This document shows, in pieces, positions 1-7,861 of a stretch of DNA of 32,303 nucleotides. Source of the DNA: Bacteroidota bacterium (GTDB taxonomy: Bacteria > Bacteroidota > Bacteroidia > Cytophagales > Cyclobacteriaceae); the NCBI GenBank assembly GCA_016178785.1, contig JACOSO010000100.1, positions 1 to 32,303 of the forward strand. Direction: 5' to 3'. Position 1 is the stretch's first letter, and each line of letters begins with the position of its first letter. A model generated the notes under the pieces. The model did no database searches. It was not told where the DNA came from and saw nothing but the letters and a program-made list of their open reading frames with translations. A program made the position numbers and the translations under genes.

Positions 1-26
1 GAGTGATGATTGTGACTAAAGATTGA

Positions 27-194
27 GTGAGGACTCGCCTCCCCTTAATCCCCCTCAAGAGGGGGACATAATGCACAGTGCCTCCGAAATATACTGAGCA
101 CAGTGAAACATACTGAGATAGGCCGAGCAGGTGTGCTGGTATGCCGAGGCCTATGTCCCCCGCTGGCGGGGGTTAGGGGGTGGATAGTCCTCAC
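27..194. repeat. Palindromic GC-rich dispersed element, copy A
   Basis: The ends form a perfect 9-bp inverted repeat (27-35 gtgaggact, 186-194 agtcctcac). Behind it the two arms are imperfect complements of each other for about 44 bp. Each arm also folds on its own: CCCCCTC-AA-GAGGGGG at 50-65 and CCCCCGC-TG-GCGGGGG at 157-172. The core carries two copies of ATACTGAG (91-98 and 110-117). Copies B and C share the arms, and copy C also shares the core. The right arm supplies the last codons of the DUF559 gene. It looks like a non-autonomous, REP/MITE-like element. Confidence 0.8.
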
Positions 195-591
195 TTTGAG
201 CTAAGGCCCTCTCCCTCTTCTCAATCCAATCTTCAAGAAATGAAATCACTCCTCTCATATTATTCAAAACTTCACCATCACTAAATCGAAGTACTGTGAA
301 GCCTGCCGCTTCGAGTGCGGCTTGCTTTCGCTCGTCTTTTAAAATTACTTCCGGAAAATCATGAGACTTGCCATCTACTTCAATCACTAGCATCAATTCT
401 TTGCACATGAAGTCGGTTATGAAATTAATGACTGGTCTTTGCCTTCGGAATTTATAGCCTTTCATTTGGCTTGCGCTCAAAGCATACTTCCACAAACATG
501 CTTCTGCCTTGGTCATGTTTTTGCGTAATGAATTTGCGAAAGGTTGAAGCCTTGTGTTGTAGAGGTGATAATTGTCTTTGTTGGCTTTCAT
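151..591 (-). CDS. DUF559 domain endonuclease-like protein
   Basis: This 146-residue protein belongs to the DUF559 family, a small PD-(D/E)xK nuclease fold related to very-short-patch-repair endonucleases. The visible signature runs from LRKNMTKAEACLW through KFRRQRPVINFITDF to LVIEVDGKSH and VLRFSDGEV. The Asp of ITDF and the Glu/Asp of IEVDG are the likely metal ligands. I start at the ATG at 591; an upstream in-frame GTG at 609 is possible but adds only six residues. The gene lies between palindromic elements A and B. Its last 11-12 residues (PPPNPRQRGT and the stop) are encoded by the right arm of element A, so the native C-terminus was either replaced by the element or the gene travels with it. 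The biochemical role of stand-alone DUF559 proteins in Bacteroidota is not settled. A link to the element is my inference from position. Confidence 0.8.
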   Translation of the reverse strand: MKANKDNYHLYNTRLQPFANSLRKNMTKAEACLWKYALSASQMKGYKFRRQRPVINFITDFMCKELMLVIEVDGKSHDFPEVILKDERKQAALEAAGFTVLRFSDGEVLNNMRGVISFLEDWIEKRERALAQSEDYPPPNPRQRGT

Positions 592-637
592 TTTGATTGG
601 CCTTCGCACAATATCCGCAACTCAATTTATGTGTGCA

Positions 638-813
638 AGTGAGTACAGAGTAACCTCCCCCTTAATCCCCCTCCAGAGGGGGACATCGTACGGAGTCTTG
701 ATGAAATTCGGAGAACTTTGGAATGTGTGTGTGGGTAGGCCGAGGAAATGTCCCCCGCTGGCGGGCCTGCCTGCCGGCAAAGGCAGGGGTTAGGGGGTGG
801 ACAGTTCACACTT
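638..813. repeat. Palindromic GC-rich dispersed element, copy B (with internal insertion)
   Basis: The left arm (cctcccccttaatccccctc, then gagggggacat) and the right arm (atgtcccccgctggcggg through ttagggggtgga) match copies A and C in the same orientation. The core differs from A and C except for ggtaggccgagga before the right arm. The right arm is interrupted at about 765-786 by a small palindromic insert centred on tgccggca. The terminal inverted repeat is degenerate: aagtgag on the left, and the complement of the right end reads aagtgtg. Confidence 0.75.
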
Positions 814-859
814 TGGTTTTAGTGCCGATATCATCTGATAACTGTTTACATAACTTGAG

Positions 860-867
860 TACCTTTG
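860..867 (+). promoter_or_regulatory. Candidate Bacteroidota -7 box for yjdM
   Basis: TACCTTTG matches the Bacteroidota TAnnTTTG -7 consensus and lies 15 bp before the ATG, which implies a very short leader. I see no clear TTG -33 element, so this is a weak call. Confidence 0.35.
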
Positions 868-882
868 TGTAAAATCTATTTC

Positions 883-1233
883 ATGCCCGATTCAAATAAA
901 TGCCCCAACTGTCAATCTCTATTCGGATACCCTACAGGAACTTCTATGATGTGCCCTGAATGTGGCCACGAATGGAACCCCAATGAAGTTGTTGAATCCG
1001 TTGTAGAAGAAACAGATTCATCCGTAGTGAAAGATGCCAATGGCAACGTGCTGCAGGATGGTGATACCGTTGTCCTTATTAAGGATTTGCCGGTGAAGGG
1101 CGCCCCTAAACCTATCAAGGCCGGCACGAAAGTGAAGAACATCAAGCTCACCAGCGGTGATCATAATATTGACTGCAAGGTAGAAGGCTTCGGAGCTATG
1201 GCCCTCAAATCTATCTTCGTGCGGAAGGGGTGA
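883..1233 (+). CDS. yjdM: YjdM/PhnA family zinc-ribbon protein
   Basis: This 116-residue cytoplasmic protein has an N-terminal zinc ribbon with two CxxC knuckles (CPNC near residue 8 and CPEC near residue 27). A C-terminal barrel follows with the family signatures VKDANGNVLQDGDTV, GTKVKNIKL, GDHNIDCKVEGFG and a terminal LKSIFVRKG. Length and motifs match the E. coli YjdM (formerly PhnA) family end to end. Despite the old name, these proteins are not established C-P lyase components and their function is unclear; a phosphonoacetate-hydrolase label would be wrong. The start is the ATG at 883, because the TTG at 865 would add six unconserved residues. The gene stands alone between palindromic elements B and C. 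Confidence 0.9.
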   Translation: MPDSNKCPNCQSLFGYPTGTSMMCPECGHEWNPNEVVESVVEETDSSVVKDANGNVLQDGDTVVLIKDLPVKGAPKPIKAGTKVKNIKLTSGDHNIDCKVEGFGAMALKSIFVRKG

Positions 1234-1292
1234 CCAAATCGAGGGACCTAATTCAGTGCCCCGAAAATAATATAGCTATAAAATGGAACGTG

Positions 1293-1455
1293 CGGAGTCG
1301 CCTCCCCCCTTAATCCCCCTCAAGAGGGGGACATAATGCACGGTGGCTCCGAAACATACTGAGCACAGAGGAACATACTGAGACAGGCAGAGCAGGTGTG
1401 CAGGTAGGCCGCGAAAATGTTCCCCGCTGGCGGGGGTTAGGGGGTGGACAATTCT
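1293..1455. repeat. Palindromic GC-rich dispersed element, copy C
   Basis: This copy has the same orientation as A and B. The left arm runs from gagtcgcctcccccc to gagggggacat. The core resembles copy A closely, including cataatgcac, two CATACTGAG repeats and gagcaggtgtg. The right arm atgttccccgctggcggggg, then ttagggggtgga, has one C-to-T change relative to copies A and B. It occupies most of the 376-bp gap between yjdM and the next gene. Confidence 0.75.
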
Positions 1456-1596
1456 TCTTCTGTTACCCAATTCAACCAAGTCGTTGCGTCCTTTTTCTTG
1501 ATGTCGTTCATCATCACGGAGTAACAGCTTCACCTTAGGGGGTGCCGGATCCCCCAAAACCAACTGCTCGTGCTGTCCGGTATCTCCTGGTGCTCC
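1456..1596 (-). other. Possible coding remnant truncated by element C
   Basis: On the minus strand one frame stays open from a stop at 1597-1599 straight into element C. It encodes a peptide containing QLVLGDPAPPKVKLLLR with coding-like composition. The phrase VLGDPAPP recalls VLGMPAIP in the adjacent gene at 1610-2065, so this may be the tail of a paralogue cut off by the element. There is no good start codon and no recognised domain. This could be chance. Confidence 0.25.
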
Positions 1597-1609
1597 TCAA
1601 TGCAACAAC

Positions 1610-2065
1610 TCACTGGTTGCCTGTTTTTTGTTTTGGTGAATCAGGAATTATTTTAGGAACCACCCAGAGATGAGTACTATCATATTTATTAGGAATAGCC
1701 GGCATTCCTAAAACTACTTCGCCCTTCAGTTCTCCATCAAACGGTTCGAAGGGTATAGTTTGTACAGGGGCTTGGGCCTCTACACTTTTTTCGCTGGTGC
1801 AATTAACCAAGGCGGTTGAGGCGGCCGCTACCACTGTGGCTGCAGCCAGTTTTAGAAATGCTTCGTTCATTTGCGAGCGCTTGAACCGACCGCAAACTTT
1901 TTTTCCCGAGTTCATTGCTAGATCAAAGTCTGATTGAGTGCCATTAGTAAAATCTACTACCTGGTGCTTGCATGATTGACAGAAGCGGGTACGCTCATCA
2001 ATGCTTTTAAAACTTTTCCAATCTTCCTGGCAGCAAAAGGAAAGGCGCACGTTTTTGATTTCCAT
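1610..2065 (-). CDS. Cys-rich membrane-anchored hypothetical protein
   Basis: The function of this 151-residue protein is not recognised. The N-terminal 65 residues hold a regularly spaced cysteine pattern (SFCCQEDWKSF, then RFCQSCKHQVVDFT, then KVCGRFKRSQ). I know this layout from the N-termini of many Bacteroidota proteins of unknown function; it looks like a small metal- or thiol-based module. A hydrophobic, Ala-rich segment follows (about residues 70-90, AAATVVAAASTALVNC) and would anchor the protein. The remaining 60 residues are low-complexity and probably extracytoplasmic. The ATG at 2065 sits just after an inverted repeat. The protein may be a shortened relative of larger proteins that carry a carboxypeptidase-regulatory-like C-terminus. 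Confidence 0.65.
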   Translation of the reverse strand: MEIKNVRLSFCCQEDWKSFKSIDERTRFCQSCKHQVVDFTNGTQSDFDLAMNSGKKVCGRFKRSQMNEAFLKLAAATVVAAASTALVNCTSEKSVEAQAPVQTIPFEPFDGELKGEVVLGMPAIPNKYDSTHLWVVPKIIPDSPKQKTGNQ

Positions 2066-2068
2066 AGG

Positions 2069-2088
2069 ATTCAGATTTTATTCTGAAT
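2069..2088. promoter_or_regulatory. Inverted repeat next to the start codon of the Cys-rich gene
   Basis: ATTCAGA (2069-2075) and TCTGAAT (2082-2088) are perfect complements around a 6-bp loop. They lie 3 bp upstream of the ATG of the minus-strand gene. This could be an operator or a hairpin in the messenger leader; no regulator is identifiable. Confidence 0.35.
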
Positions 2089-2391
2089 AATCCTGTGGAT
2101 AGGAAAAAGTCACATGATTATGCAATGTTTTCTTTGTAGATGATTGGTGATCTCTCCTGTTAAGTATCGTCTCTCGTTTCGGGATACGATAAGCTCAGTG
2201 CATCGTCCTCTGCGAGAGACAATGCTTGACAAAAGTGTCTTAAGATATTCAAAGTCATTTTCTCAGTGCTTTTTTGATCAGTGACAACCGACTAAGGGCA
2301 AAATAATTACATTCAAGATTTCTTGGATAATTTGACGATTTTCATCTTACAATGGAAAGCTAAAGCCCTACTGCCGGCTCAATTAAGTAAC
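2089..2391. other. Intergenic region with a long-looped hairpin
   Basis: This gap of about 300 bp has no convincing gene. GTCTCTCG (2169-2176) pairs with CGAGAGAC (2213-2220), and inside that ACGAT (2186-2190) pairs with ATCGT (2202-2206), giving a nested hairpin. It must contain the greB promoter, but I see no perfect TAnnTTTG box; the nearest is taatttg just after 2327. Confidence 0.45.
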
Positions 2392-2865
2392 ATGAAAACA
2401 TTACTGATTACTCCTGAAGGTTTAGAAAAGCTAAAAGCTGAGTTGGACCACCTGTGGCGGGTGGAGCGGCCAGACACCACACAAAAGGTTACCTGGGCTG
2501 CAAGCCTTGGCGATCGTTCTGAAAACGCAGACTATCATTACAATAAAAAACGCCTGAGGGAAATTGACAGGCGCATACTTTATTTACGCAAATGCATCGA
2601 TGACTTGAAAGTGGTGAACTATTCACCCTTTCAGGAAGGCAGAGTGATGTTTGGAGCCTGGGTGGAAATTGAAAATGATAAGGGAATGAAAAACCGTTTC
2701 CGCATAGTAGGTGGTGAAGAAATTATTGGGTCAAAAAATTACATCTCTATGGACTCCCCAATGGCACACGCGCTGTTGAAAAAAGAAGTGGGTGACGAAG
2801 CCATTGTGAAAACAGCTACAGGGCAGTTTGTTTGGCGTATCACTAAAATTGAATATCAGAAGTAA
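2392..2865 (+). CDS. greB: Transcription elongation factor GreB
   Basis: GreB enters the RNA polymerase secondary channel and stimulates cleavage of backtracked transcripts. This 157-residue protein has the N-terminal coiled-coil with the acidic tip and the GreB signature (VTWAASLGDRSENADY, then YNKKRLREIDRR), followed by the FKBP-like C-terminal domain (FGAWVEIEND, FRIVGGEEI, ISMDSPMAHALLKKEVGDE). YNKKRLREID and VTWAASLGDRSENADY separate GreB from GreA. I start at the ATG at 2392 (MKTLLITPEG); an upstream TTG at 2323 would add 23 unrelated residues. As I recall the E. coli GreB sequence, this protein is unusually close to it for a Bacteroidota gene. The gene ends in a dispersed repeat that can form a stem. 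Confidence 0.95.
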   Translation: MKTLLITPEGLEKLKAELDHLWRVERPDTTQKVTWAASLGDRSENADYHYNKKRLREIDRRILYLRKCIDDLKVVNYSPFQEGRVMFGAWVEIENDKGMKNRFRIVGGEEIIGSKNYISMDSPMAHALLKKEVGDEAIVKTATGQFVWRITKIEYQK

Positions 2866-2952
2866 TGCATTTTAACCGCAAAGGAAATCGCAGAGGTCTT
2901 TTTATTCTCCTTATTCTCTGCGCACCTCTGGTACTCTGCGGTTAAAAAATGT
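2866..2952. repeat. Dispersed cgcaaag/cgcagag repeat, copy 1 (possible terminator)
   Basis: cattttaaccgcaaag at the left and the complementary tgcggttaaaaaatg at the right form the ends of an inverted repeat. cgcagagg and cctctg lie inside. It begins right at the greB stop codon and could act as a transcription terminator. The unit is shared with copies at 11769, 13140, 14650 and 16709. Confidence 0.65.
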
Positions 2953-2998
2953 ATTAACTGATCCCGAAGTAAGAATTGGACGCAACTACCATTTTTTA

Positions 2999-3030
2999 TT
3001 GCCCAAACTCTTAGTAACCTTATACCTTTA
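2999..3030 (+). promoter_or_regulatory. Candidate promoter of the PAS membrane protein gene
   Basis: TTG at 2999-3001 and TACCTTTA at 3023-3030 (7 of 8 matches to TAnnTTTG) are separated by 21 bp. This is close to the Bacteroidota primary-sigma layout. The ATG is at 3042, so the leader would be very short. Confidence 0.35.
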
Positions 3031-3041
3031 TTTCTTAAACT

Positions 3042-3923
3042 ATGAATCAGGGCCTGGGCACCACGTTCGTCACGAAAGTCTTGCTGAGACAACCGATCAG
3101 TTCCTTCCGATTGGTTATTGCCCTATTTACGGTCACATCAGCGGTCACTAAGCTCTTATATGATCGGTTTTTACCAGAGTTATATGACTACAATATGATG
3201 CGCTGGACAATTATTAGTCTGGGAGCTCTACTGTTTGCTTCCACGCTGATGAGATTTAAGAGAAGGATCATCGTTCCACTCTTCTCGCTGCTTCTGTATC
3301 TCGCTACACTTCTTTATGTAATCGCGTTTGTCATTGCCAATCGGTTTGATCCCTACGCAGTGACCATATTGATACTGGTGTATGGTGCCAGTTCCGTAGT
3401 CATCAATAGCCTGTTTTATTATGGGATTCAATGTGTCATTACCCTACTTGCCTGTGCCATTGCTTATTTGAATTCAGGCCCGGGAAATGAAAACCTGATC
3501 GGCTTCTTAAATTTATTAATTGCGATGGGTGTATTCGGCATTGTGATGACCGTCAGGCTGAAGCTTATTTCAGGTATAAAAAATTCTTATTCCAGTCTGG
3601 AAAAGCTTAATGTACTTTCCATTGTAGCTAACAAATCAGGAGAAATTGTTTTTGTCAGCCCCTCTATAAAACCCCTTCTTGGATATACTCCAAACGAACT
3701 GTTGAAAGACGGATGGTGGATCTCAAATCTCCGCGAAGGATGGATCAGTCGAGATTATATTTTAAACTATCCTGGCGGGGTTCCCGGTGAAATCGCATCC
3801 ATTGAATGTAGTCTTTTAACCAAAGACGGAAAAAAACTTTGGCTCAATTGGACAAACTCCATGCTACCGAATGGTAACTACCTGGGAGTTGGTTTTGATG
3901 TCACGAAGTATAAGAATAGCTGA
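3042..3923 (+). CDS. Six-helix membrane protein with a C-terminal PAS domain and no output domain
   Basis: This 293-residue protein starts with about six hydrophobic helices (roughly residues 18-170), a MASE-like membrane sensor layout that I cannot assign to a named family. A single PAS domain follows (about 185-290, LNVLSIVANKSGEIVFVSPS, LLGYTPNELL, KLWLNWTNSML, LGVGFDVTKYK). PAS domains normally feed a kinase, cyclase or other effector. Here the stop codon falls right after the PAC-like end, and nothing resembling a kinase follows in any frame before the convergent gene at 4274. It may be a truncated histidine kinase or a stand-alone sensor that acts on another protein. The protein is predicted to sit in the inner membrane with the PAS domain in the cytoplasm. 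Confidence 0.75.
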   Translation: MNQGLGTTFVTKVLLRQPISSFRLVIALFTVTSAVTKLLYDRFLPELYDYNMMRWTIISLGALLFASTLMRFKRRIIVPLFSLLLYLATLLYVIAFVIANRFDPYAVTILILVYGASSVVINSLFYYGIQCVITLLACAIAYLNSGPGNENLIGFLNLLIAMGVFGIVMTVRLKLISGIKNSYSSLEKLNVLSIVANKSGEIVFVSPSIKPLLGYTPNELLKDGWWISNLREGWISRDYILNYPGGVPGEIASIECSLLTKDGKKLWLNWTNSMLPNGNYLGVGFDVTKYKNS

Positions 3924-3953
3924 GCATGACAATAAGATAGTGCGAGGCTAGAC

Positions 3954-4274
3954 TCAAGACAAATATGGCCCCACAGATGCCCGCAGTGTTTCAATCAATT
4001 CCGGATCCAGGTACTGATACTCATCGGGTATATCAAGAATGATGATTTCTTTTGTGCTGGTTGCGTTTGGAAATTTTTCTTCAAGGCGTGTTTTGTGTTT
4101 CTTCTCCATCACAAAGATTTTATCTGCCCACAGCACCATTTTTTCTGATACTCTTATTCTAGCACTATTTTCAGTACCGGCCGACCGCACTTGTATCCCT
4201 GACATATTTTTAAAAATAGTTTCGGCTGTACGGCTGCGCCATTGGTTGCGACTGTAAATGAAAAGGACGTTCAA
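3954..4274 (-). CDS. Low-molecular-weight tyrosine phosphatase-like protein lacking the catalytic Cys
   Basis: This 106-residue protein aligns with the short predicted tyrosine phosphatases of the COG4551 type. Other recognisable stretches are SAGTENSARIRVSEKMVLWAD, FVMEKKHKTRL and a C-terminal LDIPDEYQYLDPELIETL. In the family the P-loop reads CSRNQWRSPTAE, as it does in the second copy at 8142. Here it reads YSRNQWRSRTAE. The nucleophilic Cys is replaced by Tyr and the Pro after Arg-Ser by Arg, so phosphatase activity through the usual phosphocysteine mechanism is not expected. The length is complete. It is one of two copies, 91% identical over a gapless 249-bp stretch, that flank the TPR-CHAT gene. 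It may be a decaying duplicate or a phosphate-binding pseudophosphatase. Confidence 0.75.
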   Translation of the reverse strand: MNVLFIYSRNQWRSRTAETIFKNMSGIQVRSAGTENSARIRVSEKMVLWADKIFVMEKKHKTRLEEKFPNATSTKEIIILDIPDEYQYLDPELIETLRASVGPYLS

Positions 4275-4319
4275 GCTTCTTGTTTTTAACTAAACACAAA
4301 GTAAGTACAAAGGTTGGTC
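4071..4319. repeat. Left direct repeat flanking the TPR-CHAT gene
   Basis: This 249-bp segment aligns with 8196-8444 with no gaps, at a constant offset of 4125 bp. I counted 23 mismatches (about 91% identity). It covers the N-terminal two-thirds of the phosphatase-like gene and about 45 bp upstream of its start codon. Confidence 0.85.
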
Positions 4320-4411
4320 TCTGACTCAACATGGTACACAGGTTGCGCTAGACGAAGCATAAACATTTCTTTTTTTTCGTTATTTTCATTTCCGGAACAC
4401 GCTTTAATCTA

Positions 4412-7400
4412 ATGTCTAAATCCATAAGACAACTGGATGCACACCAGCCCCTGAAATTATTCTCATTCGGGATCATCGCCTTCCTGAGCCTGTTTTTGTT
4501 TGGGATGGTTAACGGCCAGGTGCCTTTAAGTCCAAACAAAACAAATCCAAAAGGCGAAAGAGAGGGACGGTGGACTATTTTTTTTGATAGCAACTGGAAG
4601 GTGGTTTCCGATTCTTCTGACGTGACATACTACAGGTTAATCAACTACAAAGCGGATAAGCCTTTCGGAATCGTCCAGGATTTCTACAAAAAAGGAACTC
4701 CACAATTTCGCGGTGCGATGATTGAAGATCGCCCGCGCGAGATGCTTGATGGAAAGGCTACCTGGCTTAATGAGCAAGGCATCAAAGAGCAAGAAGCAAT
4801 ATTTATTAAGGGTAAACCCAGCGGAGCCGTTACTCTTTTTTATACAGATGGATCTGTTATCACCGATTCATTGCAAAGCTTGAACCAAAATGGACTTTCA
4901 GCTTATCGGGCGAAAAAGTTTGAGGAAGCCCGCGTATTTTTTGAGAAGGCATTGATCAAAGCCAAATACGAGTTCGGCCCAAATGACTCCTGGTATAGCG
5001 ACTGTCTTTTCAATCTCGCTTCTGCTTTTGTAGGGTTAGGTAATTTCAGTCGTGCAGAGCCATTATTTCTTGAGGCGAAAGATTTGAATGCTAAAAACCA
5101 AGGCAAAGAGAGCGAAGACTACCTTCTGGTACTAAAGAAACTTTCCTGGTTTTATCAGCAGACCAAAAGTCTCGACAAAGCTGCCCTGTACTGTACCGAG
5201 TTACTAAACCTGAAAGAGAAGATCTCAGGAAAGTTAAACAAAGGCTACACAGACACCAGTTTGGAGCTTGCCAGAATATTCGATGAATCAAATCAGTACA
5301 CCAAGGCTGCATCGCTATACAACGAAACTTTAGAAATCATTAGTAAGACCTCCGGATCAGAAGGCGATGCGTATCTGCTTGTACTCACCAAAGCAGCCAG
5401 CCTTCATTACAAAATGGGCGACTATACTACCGCAGAGCAGATGTTTCTTAAAGTTAAGGATGCAATAGAAAAGGTTACAAAAGATCATCCTGGTTATGCC
5501 ACCATAATAAGCAGCCTGGGTGTGGTGTACCGTGCCATGAGCAATTATGCCAAGGCCGAGCCTTTGCTGAAGCGAGCAAAGGAAATCGATGAAAAATTTT
5601 ACGGTAAAAAAAGTGAGCAATACGCTTTTGACATCGATAACCTTGGCATGCTCTATCGGCAAATGGGCAATTATGCTAAAGCGGAACCTCCCTTCATTGA
5701 AACCAAAGAAATCTATGCGGAAATATTTGGTAAAAAGTCTCAGCAATATGCCCATGCGCTCAACAGTCTTGGCGTCTTTTACAGCACCTCCGGCAATTTT
5801 GTAAAAGCAGAAGGCATGTTATTGGAGGCGATCGCCACGATGAGCCAAACGAAGGAAAAAAAAGATGTGGAATATGCAGCCGCGTTGACCAACCTCGCCA
5901 AGGTATATACGGACATGGGAAATTTTTCCAAAGCGGCCACTTTTTTGCTTGAGGCCGTAAGTCTGCGGCAACAGCTAATTGGGAGGGAGCATCCCGACTA
6001 CAGTAATTCCATCATCGCCCTTGGCGACCTCCTGGTACAAATGCATGAATACACTGAAGCAGAAAAATATTTTTTGGAAGCCAAAGACATTCGGGCGAAG
6101 ACTCTTGGAAAGGAGCATCCGCTGTATGCTTCATCATTGACAAGCCTTGCTACACTCTATCAGCTTATGCGTGACGATGCCAAGGCCGAGCCTCTTTATC
6201 GCGAGGCAATCGAGATTCAATCCCGAACGGTGGGGAAAGAAAATCCCCAATATGCCACCATAGTAAACTACCTCGCAACGTTCTACATGCTCCGGGCTGA
6301 TTATGTAAAAGCTGAACCGCTGCTTATTGAAGGCAGTGACATCAGGTCGAGAATATTTGGTAAAGAGAGCAATGCTTACATCGAATCCCAAATGTTCATC
6401 GGCTTGTTTTATGAGAGGAAGGGAGAACTGGCGAAAGCCGAGCTACTCTATTTGAAGATGGTACACGTTCATCAAAATCAAATCAAGCGCGACTTTCCGT
6501 TCTTGTCAGACAAAGAAAGAGAGCTTTATTATTTCACCAGTCTGACCTACTTCAAAGTGTTTGAATCATTTTGCCTGAGGCGGTGCGCGGAAAATCCTTT
6601 GGTGTTAAATGAACTTTATAACTACGTGCTGTCGGCAAAGGGTTTGCTGTTCAATGCCTCCAACAAAATGCGCCAACGCATACTCAGCAGCGGTGATGCT
6701 TCATTGATAGGCAAGTTTGACGAATGGCGATCACGAAGGAATTACCTCGCCAAAGTGTACCAGATGAACTTGAAGGAAAAAGAAAAGATGGGGATCAATG
6801 AAACGATGCTTGAGGATGAAGCGAATGTCCTCGAAAAAGAGTTGAGCGCGAAATCTGAGGTGCTGAGTCTTGCTTCGAATAACAAATCGTATAGCTGGCA
6901 GGAAGTTCAACAAAAACTGAGAGCCGGAGAAGCTGCCATTGAGATTTTGCGAACGTTCCGAATAAAAGATAATCTGAGTGTTCCGGTTTATGCCGCATTG
7001 ATCCTTACACCTCAAACCAAAACTCACCCGGACATTGTGGTACTGAATAACCCTGAAGAACTGGAGAACAAATTCAACAGGTATTATCACAATGCCATCA
7101 AGTCGCAGTTGAAAGATGAAAACTCGTATGAGCAGTACTGGAAGCCCATCGGTGAAAAAGTTAAGGGCATAAAGAAAATTTATGTTTCGGTTGATGGGGT
7201 GTATAATCAGATCAACCTGAACACACTTTATAATTCGACTACAGGTAAGTATCTGACTGATGAAGTGGAAATACAATTGGTAAGTTCCACGAAAGACCTT
7301 ATTACCTCCAATAAAACGGCCAGCCTCAAAATTCAAAATCTAACCATGTTTGGTTACCCTGACTATAATAACATTTCAGATCAGGCCCGCGTCACCAACG

Positions 7401-7861
7401 GAACAACTGGAAATGCACCGGTTAAAATTGCTGAAGTCGCCAAAGACAGCGCTCAACGTTTTTTTGACGGAGAGAACATCACCATGCTGCCCGGTACCAA
7501 AGTGGAAGCGGAGGCCATCGTGACGTTACTGAAAAAGAAAAACATCATAGCCAGGGAATATCTGTTCGACAAGGCCACCGAAAATGAAATTAAAAAAATA
7601 AATAATCCGCAGGTGTTGCACATTGCCACTCACGGTTTTTTTCTTTCTGACCTGCCTGTAGCGAAAGATAATGTGCGCGGGTTTGCGAACATGGAGGCGA
7701 GCAAGTTTTCTGAAAATCCTTTGCTGCGCTCAGGACTTTTATTTGCCGGAGCAGGCCATTCATTCAAATCAACTGATCGAATTGGTGAGGAGGGCGAAGA
7801 TGGCATCCTCACTGCTTATGAAGCAACGAGTTTGAATTTGGATCAAACGGATTGGTGGTGA
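4412..7861 (+). CDS. Secreted YwqK-like/TPR/CHAT caspase-like protein, main part (frameshifted)
   Basis: This is the first 1149 codons of a protein of about 1240 residues. Residues 1-36 form a signal peptide (hydrophobic [16 protein letters not shown]), so it is probably exported. Residues of about 45-150 hold MORN/YwqK-like strands ([30 protein letters not shown]). Residues of about 155-690 carry roughly 13 TPR units of 42 residues of the kinesin-light-chain type (for example [16 protein letters not shown]). A CHAT domain, a caspase-fold protease, follows. Its catalytic His lies in HIATHGFF (His1074). The frame then ends at DQTDWW because one T is missing near 7852, and the catalytic Cys lies in the next frame. 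Restoring the T gives [14 protein letters not shown], the normal family sequence. Related TPR-CHAT proteins act as proteases in some prokaryotic systems, but the substrate here is unknown. Damaged phosphatase copies flank the gene. Confidence 0.85.
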   Translation: MSKSIRQLDAHQPLKLFSFGIIAFLSLFLFGMVNGQVPLSPNKTNPKGEREGRWTIFFDSNWKVVSDSSDVTYYRLINYKADKPFGIVQDFYKKGTPQFRGAMIEDRPREMLDGKATWLNEQGIKEQEAIFIKGKPSGAVTLFYTDGSVITDSLQSLNQNGLSAYRAKKFEEARVFFEKALIKAKYEFGPNDSWYSDCLFNLASAFVGLGNFSRAEPLFLEAKDLNAKNQGKESEDYLLVLKKLSWFYQQTKSLDKAALYCTELLNLKEKISGKLNKGYTDTSLELARIFDESNQYTKAASLYNETLEIISKTSGSEGDAYLLVLTKAASLHYKMGDYTTAEQMFLKVKDAIEKVTKDHPGYATIISSLGVVYRAMSNYAKAEPLLKRAKEIDEKFYGKKSEQYAFDIDNLGMLYRQMGNYAKAEPPFIETKEIYAEIFGKKSQQYAHALNSLGVFYSTSGNFVKAEGMLLEAIATMSQTKEKKDVEYAAALTNLAKVYTDMGNFSKAATFLLEAVSLRQQLIGREHPDYSNSIIALGDLLVQMHEYTEAEKYFLEAKDIRAKTLGKEHPLYASSLTSLATLYQLMRDDAKAEPLYREAIEIQSRTVGKENPQYATIVNYLATFYMLRADYVKAEPLLIEGSDIRSRIFGKESNAYIESQMFIGLFYERKGELAKAELLYLKMVHVHQNQIKRDFPFLSDKERELYYFTSLTYFKVFESFCLRRCAENPLVLNELYNYVLSAKGLLFNASNKMRQRILSSGDASLIGKFDEWRSRRNYLAKVYQMNLKEKEKMGINETMLEDEANVLEKELSAKSEVLSLASNNKSYSWQEVQQKLRAGEAAIEILRTFRIKDNLSVPVYAALILTPQTKTHPDIVVLNNPEELENKFNRYYHNAIKSQLKDENSYEQYWKPIGEKVKGIKKIYVSVDGVYNQINLNTLYNSTTGKYLTDEVEIQLVSSTKDLITSNKTASLKIQNLTMFGYPDYNNISDQARVTNGTTGNAPVKIAEVAKDSAQRFFDGENITMLPGTKVEAEAIVTLLKKKNIIAREYLFDKATENEIKKINNPQVLHIATHGFFLSDLPVAKDNVRGFANMEASKFSENPLLRSGLLFAGAGHSFKSTDRIGEEGEDGILTAYEATSLNLDQTDWW

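Noticed and set aside
572..809. Open frames on both strands across element B
   Set aside because: They are translations of the palindromic repeat (Pro/Gly-rich, no homology expected) and share sequence with the other element copies.
883..1233. Phosphonoacetate hydrolase annotation for the PhnA-like gene
   Set aside because: The protein is the small zinc-ribbon YjdM family, not the metallo-hydrolase that shares the phnA name.
27..1455. CRISPR-like array from the three spaced repeats
   Set aside because: The repeats are about 165 bp, palindromic and hundreds of bases apart with genes between them; no cas gene is present.
5357..7336. Several minus-strand frames inside the TPR-CHAT gene
   Set aside because: They are antisense shadows of the repetitive TPR codons, with no domain and no start signals.
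7846..7860. Programmed -1 frameshift in the CHAT gene
   Set aside because: The sequence cggattggtgg is not a canonical X XXY YYZ slippery site, and I see no downstream pseudoknot. A simple deletion or sequencing error is more likely.
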